Source: Segetibacter sp. (GTDB taxonomy: Bacteria; Bacteroidota; Bacteroidia; Chitinophagales; Chitinophagaceae). Taken from it: 64,000 nt of DNA. Positions 54,435-63,000 of the stretch are shown here, in pieces. The translations under genes and the position numbers were made by a program. The stretch covers positions 1-64,000 of the forward strand of contig NZ_JAOQAH010000031.1 in NCBI RefSeq assembly GCF_025963695.1, read 5' to 3'. Below the pieces are notes generated by a model. It saw only the letters and a list, made by a program, of their open reading frames with translations. It made no database searches and was not told the origin of the DNA. The stretch's first letter is position 1. Every line of letters starts with the position of its first letter.

Positions 54435-55478
54435 ATGCTTTTACCCATGAGTGAAAATAATACAAAGCCTACTGCGCAAATGAGACGCATTTTTCCTGAA
54501 GAAATGGAAAGACAATTTTATAAAATCCTGGTTAGAGACGGAATGAACGCCGATAAAGCAACAACATGCGCAAGAGTCTTTACAGAAAATAGTGTGGATG
54601 GAGTGTATACTCACGGGGTAAACAGGTTTCCAAGGTTTGTTCAATATATAAAAGACAAGCATGTAATTACAGAGGCTGAACCGGTCTTAAAAAACACACT
54701 TGGTGCGGTAGAACAATGGGATGGGCAATCGGGGCCGGGAATTACAAATGCGTTATTCTGCACCGACAGGGTAATGGAAGTCGCCCGAAAAAGTGGAATT
54801 GGTTGCGTAGCTATAGGCAACACAAATCATTGGATGCGTGGCGGAACCTATGGCTGGAAAGCAGCAAAAGAAGGTTTCGCTTTTATTTGCTGGACAAACA
54901 CAATTGCTAATATGCCTGCATGGGGAGCCCAACAGAACCGTCTTGGAAACAATCCCCTGATTTTTGCCGTTCCTTACGAGGATGAGGCAATTGTTCTTGA
55001 TATGGCTATTTCACAATTTTCGTTTGGAAAAATAGAATTGATGAAAATGCAAGGCGAAAAACTACCGGTCGCCGGCGGTTTTGACAAAAGTGGCGATTTG
55101 TCTACCGATCCCGTAGCCATTATGGACAGTAGTCTTTTACTTCCGGTGGGTTACTGGAAAGGGTCCGGGCTGTCGTTGTTATTAGACATTTTAGCCGCTA
55201 TTCTTTCCGGTGGTTTGGCTACAAACGAAATCAGCAAACTACCTGCGGAGACAAATGTTTCGCAAGTGTTTATTGCTATTGATTTATCGAAGCTGCAAAG
55301 CACGTCTGCAATCAGCCAAACTTTGCAGGAAATAATCCAGGATTATAAAAGTGCAACGGCTCTACCGGGAAAGTCAGTGCGCTATCCAGGTGAAGGAGTA
55401 GTAAAAACAAGAAAAGAAAATCTTGAAAGAGGAATACCGGTTAACTTAAAAGTTTGGAACGAAATTATGGGCCTTTAA
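54435..55478 (+). CDS. dlgD: 2,3-diketo-L-gulonate reductase-like dehydrogenase (Ldh2/YiaK family)
   Basis: NADH-dependent reductase of the malate/L-lactate dehydrogenase 2 family. Its 347 residues follow E. coli YiaK closely: DGVYTHGVNRFPRFVQYI (catalytic His), GAVEQWDGQSGPG, GNTNHWMRGGTYGWKAA, FICWTNTIANMPAWGA, LGNNPLIFAVP, LPVGYWKGSGLSLLLD and VSQVFIAIDLSKL. YiaK reduces 2,3-diketo-L-gulonate in ascorbate/gulonate catabolism. A YhcH/YiaL-family gene, whose E. coli relative neighbours yiaK, is 3 kb away. The ATG at 54435 or the one at 54447 may be used. Probably co-transcribed with cutC. Confidence 0.86.
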   Translation: MLLPMSENNTKPTAQMRRIFPEEMERQFYKILVRDGMNADKATTCARVFTENSVDGVYTHGVNRFPRFVQYIKDKHVITEAEPVLKNTLGAVEQWDGQSGPGITNALFCTDRVMEVARKSGIGCVAIGNTNHWMRGGTYGWKAAKEGFAFICWTNTIANMPAWGAQQNRLGNNPLIFAVPYEDEAIVLDMAISQFSFGKIELMKMQGEKLPVAGGFDKSGDLSTDPVAIMDSSLLLPVGYWKGSGLSLLLDILAAILSGGLATNEISKLPAETNVSQVFIAIDLSKLQSTSAISQTLQEIIQDYKSATALPGKSVRYPGEGVVKTRKENLERGIPVNLKVWNEIMGL

Positions 55479-55488
55479 ATCTGATTTG

Positions 55489-56103
55489 TCATTCCTTTTC
55501 CACAAGGCCTTTTGCCAAACCTTTCCATTGAAGTTTTGAACCACCAAAAATTGCCCCGATACCTGTAGCCACGTCTCGAACTTTGTCCATAATTTTTCCG
55601 GTATCGGTGTTAGGCTTCGTGTTACGGTCGTAAATAGTAGCAGTAATTTTGTTTCTTTCTCTTGTTACGATAAATGTACTTGTAGATTCTTCAGAGTAAA
55701 AGTGTGCAATACCCTCTTTGTTGTTCAGAGGACTTGTTGAAGGCCTTACGCGTAAACCAACACTGTCCACATCACCTTGAGATACTTCTTTTACGTCTTC
55801 GACCTGCACCCAGTCATACCCATCTCCGGCACTGCTGCCTGGCCCCGGAACATCAATCTTAAAGTAATCACCTTTTTCTACGCTGCGGCTTACTTCGTGC
55901 CCATTTTTATCAATTAGTTGAAATTCTGCACTAGCCTTTCCAGCTACATCGTGCCAACCATTAACAGCAAGTAAACGGCTTTTTACCGTAGCAAAAAAAG
56001 CCCTGGCATCTTCAGTACTCGAAAATTCTTCAGTAGCTGCAGAATCTATTATTACCCCCGTTTCCTGGTGAGGAATTAGTCCTGTATAATTTTTTTCTTC
56101 CAT
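55489..56103 (-). CDS. Conserved protein of unknown function
   Basis: A 204-residue protein starting at the ATG at 56103 (MEEKNYTGLIPHQETGVIID). An upstream extension of 29 codons is open but lacks conservation-like character. The sequence has SSTEDARAFFATVKSRLLAVNGW, EFQLIDKNGHEVSRSVEKGDYFKIDVPGPG-like and GYDWVQVEDVK segments, followed by TSTFIVTRERNKITATIYDRN. It ends in a helical tail with a glycine-rich hydrophobic stretch (DVATGIGAIFGGSKLQWKGL). Similar proteins occur in Bacteroidota without known function. It converges on the dlgD gene with 10 bp between. Confidence 0.78.
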   Translation of the reverse strand: MEEKNYTGLIPHQETGVIIDSAATEEFSSTEDARAFFATVKSRLLAVNGWHDVAGKASAEFQLIDKNGHEVSRSVEKGDYFKIDVPGPGSSAGDGYDWVQVEDVKEVSQGDVDSVGLRVRPSTSPLNNKEGIAHFYSEESTSTFIVTRERNKITATIYDRNTKPNTDTGKIMDKVRDVATGIGAIFGGSKLQWKGLAKGLVEKE

Positions 56104-56284
56104 TACAGCACCAATTAAAATTTTATGCCATAGGAATTGTCTTACCAAAGCAACCGGTAACACCATGTGGACGCCATTACATTTAAGCACACTTTTTCTA
56201 AAACTTACATTATACAGAGGAACAAAAGTTGCAATATGATAATTTTCATCAAACCATTACCTGCTTTAAAAAATACATACATAA

Positions 56285-57094
56285 ATGGATAACAATAAAA
56301 AACTGAAAGAACAGACGGCTTTGGTGACGGGAGCAAGTAGTGGAATAGGAAAAGCAGTTGCTATTGCCCTTGCTAGTGAAGGAGCAAAAGTTGTTATTAA
56401 TTACTCTTCCCACCCCGAACGGGCAGAAGAAGTTGTTGCCGAAATAAAAGCAAACGGTGGAACTGCCATGATATATGGGGCAGACGTAAGTAAAGAAGAT
56501 GAGGTTCAGGCAATGTTTCAGGCAATGTTTAAAGAATATGGAACTATTGATATTTTAGTAAGTAATTCAGGAATACAGAAAGATTCCTCTTTTGCAGAAA
56601 TGATACTAGCGGATTGGCAAAGAGTAATTGATGTAAATCTTACCGGGCAGTTTTTATGTGCAAGGGAGGCAGTAAAAGAATTTTTAAAAAGAGGAGTAGT
56701 ACCAGAAAGAAGTGCTGCAGCAGGAAAAATTATATGCATGAGCAGTGTGCATGAAGTAATACCATGGGCAGGCCATGCAAATTATGCCGCCAGTAAAGGG
56801 GGTGTTATGCTGATGATGAAATCAATGGCACAAGAACTTGCTCCGCATAAAATAAGAATAAACAGCATTGCGCCAGGAGCTATTCAAACACCTATTAATA
56901 AAGAGGCCTGGGAAACACAGGAGGCGTTGGACAAACTACTTACACTAATACCCTACAAGAGAATCGGCAAGCCGGAAGACATTGGTAAGGTTGCCGTCTG
57001 GCTGGCCAGTGACGAGTCTGATTATGTTGTCGGCACTACCATTTTTGTTGACGGTGGTATGACTCTATATCCCGCGTTTGCTTCTAATGGATAA
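56285..57094 (+). CDS. SDR-family oxidoreductase (glucose 1-dehydrogenase-like)
   Basis: Short-chain dehydrogenase of 269 residues closest to bacterial glucose 1-dehydrogenases. It has TGASSGIGKAVA (cofactor), NYSSHPERAEEVV, NSGIQ, catalytic Ser in MSSVHEVIPW, YAASKGG (Tyr, Lys), NSIAPGAIQTPINKE and VGTTIFVDGGMTLYP. The VHEVIPW stretch after the serine is characteristic of the glucose dehydrogenase subgroup. A 12-bp in-frame tandem duplication gives QAMFQAMF near residue 77. Co-oriented with nothing adjacent; the next gene converges. Confidence 0.88.
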   Translation: MDNNKKLKEQTALVTGASSGIGKAVAIALASEGAKVVINYSSHPERAEEVVAEIKANGGTAMIYGADVSKEDEVQAMFQAMFKEYGTIDILVSNSGIQKDSSFAEMILADWQRVIDVNLTGQFLCAREAVKEFLKRGVVPERSAAAGKIICMSSVHEVIPWAGHANYAASKGGVMLMMKSMAQELAPHKIRINSIAPGAIQTPINKEAWETQEALDKLLTLIPYKRIGKPEDIGKVAVWLASDESDYVVGTTIFVDGGMTLYPAFASNG

Positions 57095-57161
57095 TTATCG
57101 AACAGATTTTGCGCAACCTGGAACGGCTTATGCACGTTTTCAAAAAAAAGCATTTTATTTC

Positions 57162-57440
57162 TTAAGACATTGCCTTTTTATCTTTTGAACCATTTTTGAT
57201 TTTATAAAAGAGAATTGTTGCTGATAATAAAAAGGTTACTGCATTTGCTAAGCTGACCGGTAAGTTTTTGGTATAAACACCATAAAGAAACCAGGTTAAG
57301 GTGCCAAAGGTGAATAACGAATACATGGCTAGAGAAATAGAAGAAGTGTCTTTAGTGCGAATAGTTTTTAATGCCTGAGGAACAAAAGATACGGTGGTAC
57401 AAAAAGCTGCCACCAATCCGGCCACTGATACCCAATCCAT
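57162..57440 (-). CDS. SemiSWEET-type sugar transporter
   Basis: Small three-helix inner-membrane sugar facilitator of 92 residues that works as a dimer. The PQ-loop motif is clear in CTTVSFVPQALKTIRTKDTSS, followed by FTFGTLTWFLYGVYTKNLPV and LANAVTFLLSATILFYKI. Standard length for SemiSWEET proteins. It converges on the glucose-dehydrogenase-like gene, giving a small sugar-related neighbourhood. Confidence 0.9.
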   Translation of the reverse strand: MDWVSVAGLVAAFCTTVSFVPQALKTIRTKDTSSISLAMYSLFTFGTLTWFLYGVYTKNLPVSLANAVTFLLSATILFYKIKNGSKDKKAMS

Positions 57441-57659
57441 ATATATAAGTTTTTAAATTATTGTTTACAAACCTTCTGGTTAAGAAAAATAATGCCACTT
57501 TTCTGCTGTGGCTATTAGCCGGGGCAAATTGTACCAGTTTTAAAATAATTATTAGCAAAGGGATTAAGTTTCTTTAGCAATCAGCAAATGAAGAAACGGC
57601 ACGTGGTGAATTTGTTCTACATGAAGAGGCTGAATAATTAACTGTGATAAAAAATATGG

Positions 57660-58133
57660 CTAATACCCGATTTTATCCTCCTTATTTTTCCATTGTTCAA
57701 AAACCTTTAACGCCTCACTTCGGCCAATTGAAATGATAGGTATTTTACGCGCGGCGTGATCGCAACTCAACTCTTCGTAAATCATAGAATCATCGAAACC
57801 TATGGCAGCAGCGTCGGTTCGGGTGTTAGCAAAATAGACTTTTTTAGGACGGGCCCAATAAATGGCACCCATACACATGGGGCAAGGCTCGCATGAAGTA
57901 TACACTTCACAATCGCTTAGCTGAAAAGTTTGAAGATTTTTGCAAGCATCGCGTATAGCTACCACTTCTGCATGTGCAGTTGGGTCATTTGTAGAAGTTA
58001 CGCTATTATTTCCCTGGCCAACAATGGTATCGCCTTTCACTATCACACACCCAAAAGGCCCGCCCTGGTTGCCTGCAATTCCGCGGGCAGAAAGTTCAAT
58101 AGCCTTTTGCATAAAAAACGCTTCTCTTGTCAT
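57660..58133 (-). CDS. guaD: Guanine deaminase (cytidine deaminase fold)
   Basis: Zinc-dependent deaminase converting guanine to xanthine. The 157-residue protein shows PFGCVIVKG, DPTAHAEVVAIRDAC (zinc His and catalytic Glu) and YTSCEPCPMCMGAIYWARP (zinc cysteines). The C-terminal TDAAAIGFDDSMIYEEL resembles Bacillus GuaD closely and separates it from TadA tRNA deaminases. No partner genes of purine breakdown nearby. Confidence 0.88.
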   Translation of the reverse strand: MTREAFFMQKAIELSARGIAGNQGGPFGCVIVKGDTIVGQGNNSVTSTNDPTAHAEVVAIRDACKNLQTFQLSDCEVYTSCEPCPMCMGAIYWARPKKVYFANTRTDAAAIGFDDSMIYEELSCDHAARKIPIISIGRSEALKVFEQWKNKEDKIGY

Positions 58134-58265
58134 TTACTTTACTTTTCGGTACACATGTAAATATAGTTTAGCCTCACCATTTATTGCAGATGCGATACTT
58201 TTATAAGGTAACGAATAAAATGCAGCTAAACATAGCATGAGCTATAGTTGCACAATGAGATGCGG

Positions 58266-58322
58266 ATGAAAGGATTGCGACGCAACAATGAATAAACAAG
58301 GTTATACAGCCGGTATTAAAGA
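58266..58322 (+). repeat. Dispersed A/B-box repeat, partly decayed copy
   Basis: Box A ATGAAAG then GATTGCGACGCAACAATG (C/G form; leading GTAC lost). Box B CAGCCGGTATTAAAG. It lies between the divergent guaD and YhcH-family genes. Confidence 0.7.
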
Positions 58323-58402
58323 AGTTGACAGATATAGCCGACAACTAGTTAATATGACGGTACGAAAATGGCAATTACTAACCAAAATATTAATAATACA
58401 AA

Positions 58403-58852
58403 ATGATTACAGATGTTATACAAAACGCCCATTTATACGAAGGGTTGAATGAAAGATTTAAAAGGGCTTTTACGTATTTGAATGAAACCGATTTTTCTGC
58501 GATGGAGATGGGCAAACACGAGATTGAAGGTGATAACATATTTGCAATCGTTAATGAATTTGAAACAAAAGACAAGCACGAGTGTGAGGCAGAAGCACAT
58601 AAAAAACACATCGATATTCAATATTTAGTAAAGGGAACTGAAATGTTTGGTTATGCGCCGCTAACAACTCAAAAGCCAGTTACAGATTATGATGAAGCAA
58701 ATGATGTGGCGATTTACAAAGAGGCGGTCTCTTATTTAAAACTTGAAGCAGGCATGTTTATCATTTTTTACCCAACAGATTTACATCAACCCGAAGTGCG
58801 CGAATTTGAACCAGTGCTGGTTAAAAAAGTCGTCGTAAAAATCAAGATCTAA
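58403..58852 (+). CDS. YhcH/YjgK/YiaL-family protein
   Basis: Cupin-like beta-barrel protein of 149 residues. Members are linked to sialic acid and gulonate use, some as anomerases. It has LNERFKRAFTYLNETDF, GKHEIEGDNIFAIVNEF, AEAHKKHIDIQYLVKGTE, MFGYAPL, MFIIFYPTDLHQPEV and a C-terminal VKKVVVKIKI, with the HxD and His residues that form the metal site. It ends 33 bp before the peptidase gene. The dlgD-like gene 3 kb upstream is a possible functional partner. Confidence 0.9.
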   Translation: MITDVIQNAHLYEGLNERFKRAFTYLNETDFSAMEMGKHEIEGDNIFAIVNEFETKDKHECEAEAHKKHIDIQYLVKGTEMFGYAPLTTQKPVTDYDEANDVAIYKEAVSYLKLEAGMFIIFYPTDLHQPEVREFEPVLVKKVVVKIKI

Positions 58853-58885
58853 CATTTCTCAAAACTTACATTCCGATAGCATTAC

Positions 58886-60751
58886 ATGCGTAAACTTTGT
58901 ATAAGTATAATAGTCGTTTTATTAATAGCAAGCTTCCATTCAGTTGCACAGCAAGCACTTCCAACCCCCAATAACATACAAAAGCTGTTTGCCAGTGGCA
59001 CTCGTACACAAGACGGGCGCCCCGGCCCAAAATACTGGCAGAACGCTGCTAACTATGAGATAGCTGCCATTTTAAACCCATCAACATTACTACTAAAAGG
59101 GGCTGAAACAATTACTTATACCAACAATAGTCCGGATACTCTTTTTGAGATAGTTTTTAAGTTATATCCAAACATCTTTCAGAAAGGTGCAGAGCGCGAG
59201 ACATCGGTGGCTGCAGAAGATATCGGTGAAGGGATGATAATAGATGGAATTAGTGTAGCAAACAGCCCGGTGCTCACATACTCTATCAACGGCACTAATA
59301 TGAAGGTTGCCATTCCGCCAATGCTCCCAAAACAGCATATTGTTTTCCATATAAAATTTCATTACTCACTAAATAGTGGCCCAGGTATGCGTACAGGGCA
59401 AGTGGAAAAAAATACTGCTTTTGTGGCTTACTTTTTTCCACGCATTGCCGTGTACGACGATATAGATGGCTGGAACATGAATCAATATGTAGGAACGCAG
59501 GAATTCTACAACGACTTCTGCAATTTCAAAGCGACGGTAACGGTCCCGAAAAATTTTGTTGTTTGGGCTACAGGCGACTTAAAAAATTGCAATGAAGTTT
59601 TTACGGACACATATTGCAATAGGATAAAACAAGCGGAATTATCAGACTCCGTTATTGATATCATCGCAGCCCAAGACCTTGCTGCCGGCAACATTACCAC
59701 TGACCAACCCATAAACACCTGGGTGTTTGAAGCAAAAAATGTTACTGACTTTGTGTTTGCTACCAGCGACCATTACGTATGGAAATCAGCGAGCCTGGTA
59801 GTGGATTCAACGACCGGGAGACGAACAAGAGCCGATGCAGTATTTAATCCAACGCATACGGACTATAACGAGGTTATTAATTACAACCTCGCAACCTTGC
59901 AGGCTATGAGCTATTCATTTCCCAAATGGCCCTACCCCTACTCTCATGAAACCGTTTTTGATGGACTAGACCAAATGGAATACCCGATGATGGTAAATGA
60001 CAATCCAACCTCTACGGCTGCTGAGGCCATTACACTTACCGATCATGAGATTTTTCACACCATGTTTCCATTCTATATGGGCATTAATGAAACAAAGTAT
60101 GGATGGATGGACGAGGGATGGGCAACCATGGCAGAATGGCTTATATCGCCCATGATTGACTCAACTATTATCGACACCTATGGACTGTCTTCTTACGAAA
60201 ATGCAGCCGGTAAAGAAATCGACATGCCTGTTACCACACTTTCCACACAGCTTAGCGGTGCACCTTTTTTTCTAAACTCTTATGTAAAGCCTGCTTTGGG
60301 CTACCTATATATTAAAGACTATTTAGGTGATGAAGTGTTTACAAAAGCATTGCATTATTACATCAATCAATGGCAGGGAAAACATCCTATGCCATATGAT
60401 TTTTTTAATTGTATGAACACCGGCTCCGGCAAAAATCTTAACTGGTTTTGGAAGCGATGGTTTTTCGATAACGGCGTGCCCGACCAGGCCATTAGTAACG
60501 TAAAAAAGAAAGGAAATAAGTATGAAGTAACGATTACCTTAAAAGGAACTAAACCTGTACCCGTAGACTTACAGGTTACGCTTGAAGACAATACAGTTAT
60601 AAAACAGCACAAAAGCATTGAAGTTTGGCAGGATGGTAATACAACCACAAAAGTGTCTTTTAAAACAGCCAAGGGCGTTACCAAAATAGTTTTAGGCAGC
60701 ACCTACGCGGTAGATATACATAAAGCCGACAACACCTGGACGGCGAAGTAG
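58886..60751 (+). CDS. Secreted M1-family metallopeptidase
   Basis: Zinc aminopeptidase-like protein of 621 residues with a signal peptide (about 1-21, ending AQQ). The N-terminal beta-domain starts near residue 45 (YEIAAILNPSTLLLKGAETITYTN). The substrate-anchoring exopeptidase motif appears as DGLDQMEYPMM (GxMEN-like). The zinc site is TDHEIFHTMFPFYMG with the third ligand in GWMDEGWATMAEW. Tyr-containing and helical C-terminal parts follow (NWFWKRWFFDNGVPDQAI) and a final beta-sandwich. Full length for the short secreted M1 proteins of Bacteroidota. Confidence 0.92.
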   Translation: MRKLCISIIVVLLIASFHSVAQQALPTPNNIQKLFASGTRTQDGRPGPKYWQNAANYEIAAILNPSTLLLKGAETITYTNNSPDTLFEIVFKLYPNIFQKGAERETSVAAEDIGEGMIIDGISVANSPVLTYSINGTNMKVAIPPMLPKQHIVFHIKFHYSLNSGPGMRTGQVEKNTAFVAYFFPRIAVYDDIDGWNMNQYVGTQEFYNDFCNFKATVTVPKNFVVWATGDLKNCNEVFTDTYCNRIKQAELSDSVIDIIAAQDLAAGNITTDQPINTWVFEAKNVTDFVFATSDHYVWKSASLVVDSTTGRRTRADAVFNPTHTDYNEVINYNLATLQAMSYSFPKWPYPYSHETVFDGLDQMEYPMMVNDNPTSTAAEAITLTDHEIFHTMFPFYMGINETKYGWMDEGWATMAEWLISPMIDSTIIDTYGLSSYENAAGKEIDMPVTTLSTQLSGAPFFLNSYVKPALGYLYIKDYLGDEVFTKALHYYINQWQGKHPMPYDFFNCMNTGSGKNLNWFWKRWFFDNGVPDQAISNVKKKGNKYEVTITLKGTKPVPVDLQVTLEDNTVIKQHKSIEVWQDGNTTTKVSFKTAKGVTKIVLGSTYAVDIHKADNTWTAK

Positions 60752-60765
60752 ATTTTATAGTGGAA

Positions 60766-60825
60766 CAAAATTTTGGAAGCCGGCTTCAGTTCTCTATTCA
60801 TTATTTGTTGCGTCGCACCCTGTAG
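60766..60825 (-). repeat. Dispersed A/B-box repeat
   Basis: Minus-strand box A begins CTACAG then GGTGCGACGCAACAA (C/G form). Box B GAAGCCGGCTTCCAAAAT. It lies 14 bases after the M1 peptidase stop. Confidence 0.75.
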
Positions 60826-60957
60826 CAGCATAACCTCGTTAACCTTTTAATGCAAAATATCTACGGAATTTGTAGGAGTGATAGGTTTAACAACCAAAAA
60901 AGAAGTTCGGGAACAAATAACAGGCATTTTACTGGCGCACTATTAAGGTAAAAAAAG

Positions 60958-60981
60958 GGCCCCCTGTAGAAACAGCGGGCC
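60958..60981. other. GC-rich hairpin, possible terminator or attenuator
   Basis: Nine pairs with one C-C mismatch and a 4-nt loop; A-run on the left side only. A terminator is therefore likelier on the minus strand, but no minus-strand gene lies there. On the plus strand it would sit in the leader of the ATP-grasp gene. Confidence 0.4.
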
Positions 60982-61260
60982 TCTAACGATTGCTTGCCAT
61001 ATGAAAAAGGTAGAATATTTTCTTATTTGAGAGTAACTGTATTAAAAAGGTACGCTTTTAATACGTTCGCTGAAGCAAAAATAGGAGAAAAAAGCAAGCG
61101 AAAAACAAAAATATAAAACATTTTTATTTTACTAATATATTTATTACTGTCTCTTTTACGCATTTATTGTTATTACTTCTTATTTTTTGGTAGGTTTGCT
61201 GCTTCTTAATTTCATACTTTTAAGTATAATGGATTATAAAAACATAAAAGATTTTTTATA

Positions 61261-62706
61261 ATGAAAGAATACTCGATCTTAGAATCCTACCAGGAACAAC
61301 CCCATATTTGGGATGAAATGATTGCTTCTTCAGGTATCAGATCTTCGTATAAAAATTTCGTTTCTGCTATTGAAGATCTTTCGGGGACAGAAATGAACCA
61401 CAAAGACGAACTGGCCAAGAAATTATTTATGAGCCAGGGAATTACTTTTACAGTGTATAATAGTGGAGAAGGCATTGAAAAAATTTTTCCATTTGATATT
61501 ATTCCCAGGATCTTAGAAAACAAAGAATGGAAATTAATTGAGGCAGGAATAAAGCAACGGTTGAAAGCATTAAACATCTTTCTAAAAGACATTTATCATC
61601 TTCAATTTATTATAAAAGATGGAGTAATACCGGCGCAGCTCATTTACTCATGCCCGAACTTTTTAAGGGAAATGGTAAACGTAGATGTTCCTTTTGATAT
61701 CTATACCCATGTTGCCGGGGTTGATCTGATTCGGGATTCTGATGGTTCATTTTATGTACTTGAAGATAATTTAAGAACACCCTCAGGCGTATCGTATATG
61801 CTGGAGAACAGGAGTATTACTTATCGCATTTTTCCTGACTTGCTCCCAAAAAACAATGTAAGGTCTGTAAAAGAATATCCTGACCTTTTATACAAAAATT
61901 TACTTTCTATTGCCAACCGCCAGATTAGTGACCCAACGGTTGTTTTACTCACACCCGGAATTTATAATTCTGCCTATTTTGAACATTCCACACTGGCAAG
62001 ATTAATGGGTATTGAGCTGGTAGAAGGACGAGACCTTGTCGTAGACAATCACTTTGTTTATATGAAAACGACAAAAGGATTAAAAAAGGTCGATGTCATT
62101 TATAGAAGAGTGGATGATGAATTTTTAGATCCCCTGGTTTTTAGACCGGATAGTGCATTGGGTGTACCGGGAATTTATTATGCATACCGAAAAGGAAATG
62201 TAGCTATCGTAAACGCAATGGGAAATGGGGTGGCCGATGATAAAGCAATCTATACTTATGTGCCTCAGATGATTCGGTACTACCTGAACGAGGAGCCAAT
62301 ATTAAAAAACGTTCCAACTTATCAGTTGTCCGATGAGGATAACAGAAAATTGGTATTTGAGAAAATGGACGAGATGGTTATAAAAAAGACCAACGGATCA
62401 GGGGGATATGGAATGCTGATCGGCAACAGTGCAACAGAGGAGGAAATGGAAAGTTTTAAGAAAGCAATTATCGAAGACCCCAGAAGTTATATTGCCCAAC
62501 CGATCATTAGTTTATCATCAACACCTTGCTATATAAACGGCGTTTTGCAACCAAGGAGGGTCGACCTTCGGCCTTTTGCTTTATGCGGACCAGATGGAAT
62601 TGACATTGTTCCGGGCGGACTAACAAGGGTCGCATTGAGAGAAGGTTCTCTCATTGTCAATTCGTCGCAGGGTGGGGGCAGCAAAGACACATGGGTGCTG
62701 ACTTAG
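61261..62706 (+). CDS. Circularly permuted ATP-grasp type 2 protein
   Basis: A 481-residue enzyme of the circularly permuted ATP-grasp family (formerly DUF404/DUF407), predicted to form a peptide-like amide bond. Typical blocks are FPFDIIPRILENKEW, LKALNIFLKDIYH, FLREMVNVDVP, YVLEDNLRTPSGVSYMLENR, LLTPGIYNSAYFEHSTLAR, GRDLVVDNHFVYM, VDVIYRRVDDEFLDPL, MVIKKTNGSGGYGMLIG and QPIISLSSTPCY. The final SLIVNSSQGGGSKDTWVL is a family signature. It is followed, after two repeat copies, by an alpha-E protein gene, its standard operon partner. The compound made by these systems is not established. Confidence 0.92.
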   Translation: MKEYSILESYQEQPHIWDEMIASSGIRSSYKNFVSAIEDLSGTEMNHKDELAKKLFMSQGITFTVYNSGEGIEKIFPFDIIPRILENKEWKLIEAGIKQRLKALNIFLKDIYHLQFIIKDGVIPAQLIYSCPNFLREMVNVDVPFDIYTHVAGVDLIRDSDGSFYVLEDNLRTPSGVSYMLENRSITYRIFPDLLPKNNVRSVKEYPDLLYKNLLSIANRQISDPTVVLLTPGIYNSAYFEHSTLARLMGIELVEGRDLVVDNHFVYMKTTKGLKKVDVIYRRVDDEFLDPLVFRPDSALGVPGIYYAYRKGNVAIVNAMGNGVADDKAIYTYVPQMIRYYLNEEPILKNVPTYQLSDEDNRKLVFEKMDEMVIKKTNGSGGYGMLIGNSATEEEMESFKKAIIEDPRSYIAQPIISLSSTPCYINGVLQPRRVDLRPFALCGPDGIDIVPGGLTRVALREGSLIVNSSQGGGSKDTWVLT

Positions 62707-62791
62707 CCCCGACCCTAAAGCGAGGAAGAAGGATCACGAAACATTGTAGGAACATGGAACACGGATGAGCCGTGTCGGGCGGAATAGAGCA

Positions 62792-62853
62792 AGATCTTTT
62801 TGCCAGCCAGCAGGATTGCTGCCAGGAAACGTTGTTACGTTGCACCTTTGTAC
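62792..62853 (-). repeat. Dispersed A/B-box repeat, degenerate copy (left half of an inverted pair)
   Basis: Minus-strand box A GTACAAA then GGTGCAACGTAACAACG. Here the dyad is disturbed: two substitutions relative to the C/G form. Box B GCTGGCTGGCAAAAAGATC. Its box A faces that of the copy at 62941 across 87 bases. Confidence 0.65.
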
Positions 62854-62940
62854 AGCTTAGACATCTTTCATCGGCTGATAAAAAACATCGATGCGGGAAA
62901 GATAATAGAGCTGAAGAAAAAGCTGCACAAACAGTTGCCA

Positions 62941-63000
62941 GTACAAGTGAGTGACACAACGAAGATGCTATTGATGCAAATGTCGGCAACCAAAATACAT
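62941..63000 (+). repeat. Dispersed A/B-box repeat, well-preserved copy (right half of an inverted pair)
   Basis: Box A GTACAAG then TGAGTGACACAACGAAG (T/A form). Box B GTCGGCAACCAAAATACAT. It sits between the ATP-grasp and alpha-E genes of one operon. Confidence 0.85.

Larger units (their letters stand above)
60752..61260. other. 509-bp gap upstream of the ATP-grasp operon, with a repeat copy and a hairpin
   Basis: Contains the repeat at 60766-60825 and an imperfect GC-rich hairpin at 60958-60981 (GGCCC-C-CTGT against ACAG-C-GGGCC, 4-nt loop) preceded by six A's. No credible reading frame. Presumably includes the promoter and leader of the operon starting at 61261. Confidence 0.5.

Noticed and set aside
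56104-56190. N-terminal extension of the unknown gene at 55489
   Set aside because: Hydrophobic but lacks a start of signal-peptide type; the ATG at 56103 gives a cleaner protein. Not fully excluded.
62657-62989. 110-codon minus-strand frame across the ATP-grasp/alpha-E gap
   Set aside because: Covers two repeat copies and the 3' end of the ATP-grasp gene; cysteine/serine-rich, not protein-like.
7724-63000. CRISPR array made of the dispersed repeats
   Set aside because: Copies are far apart, in both orientations and without regular spacers; no cas gene is present.
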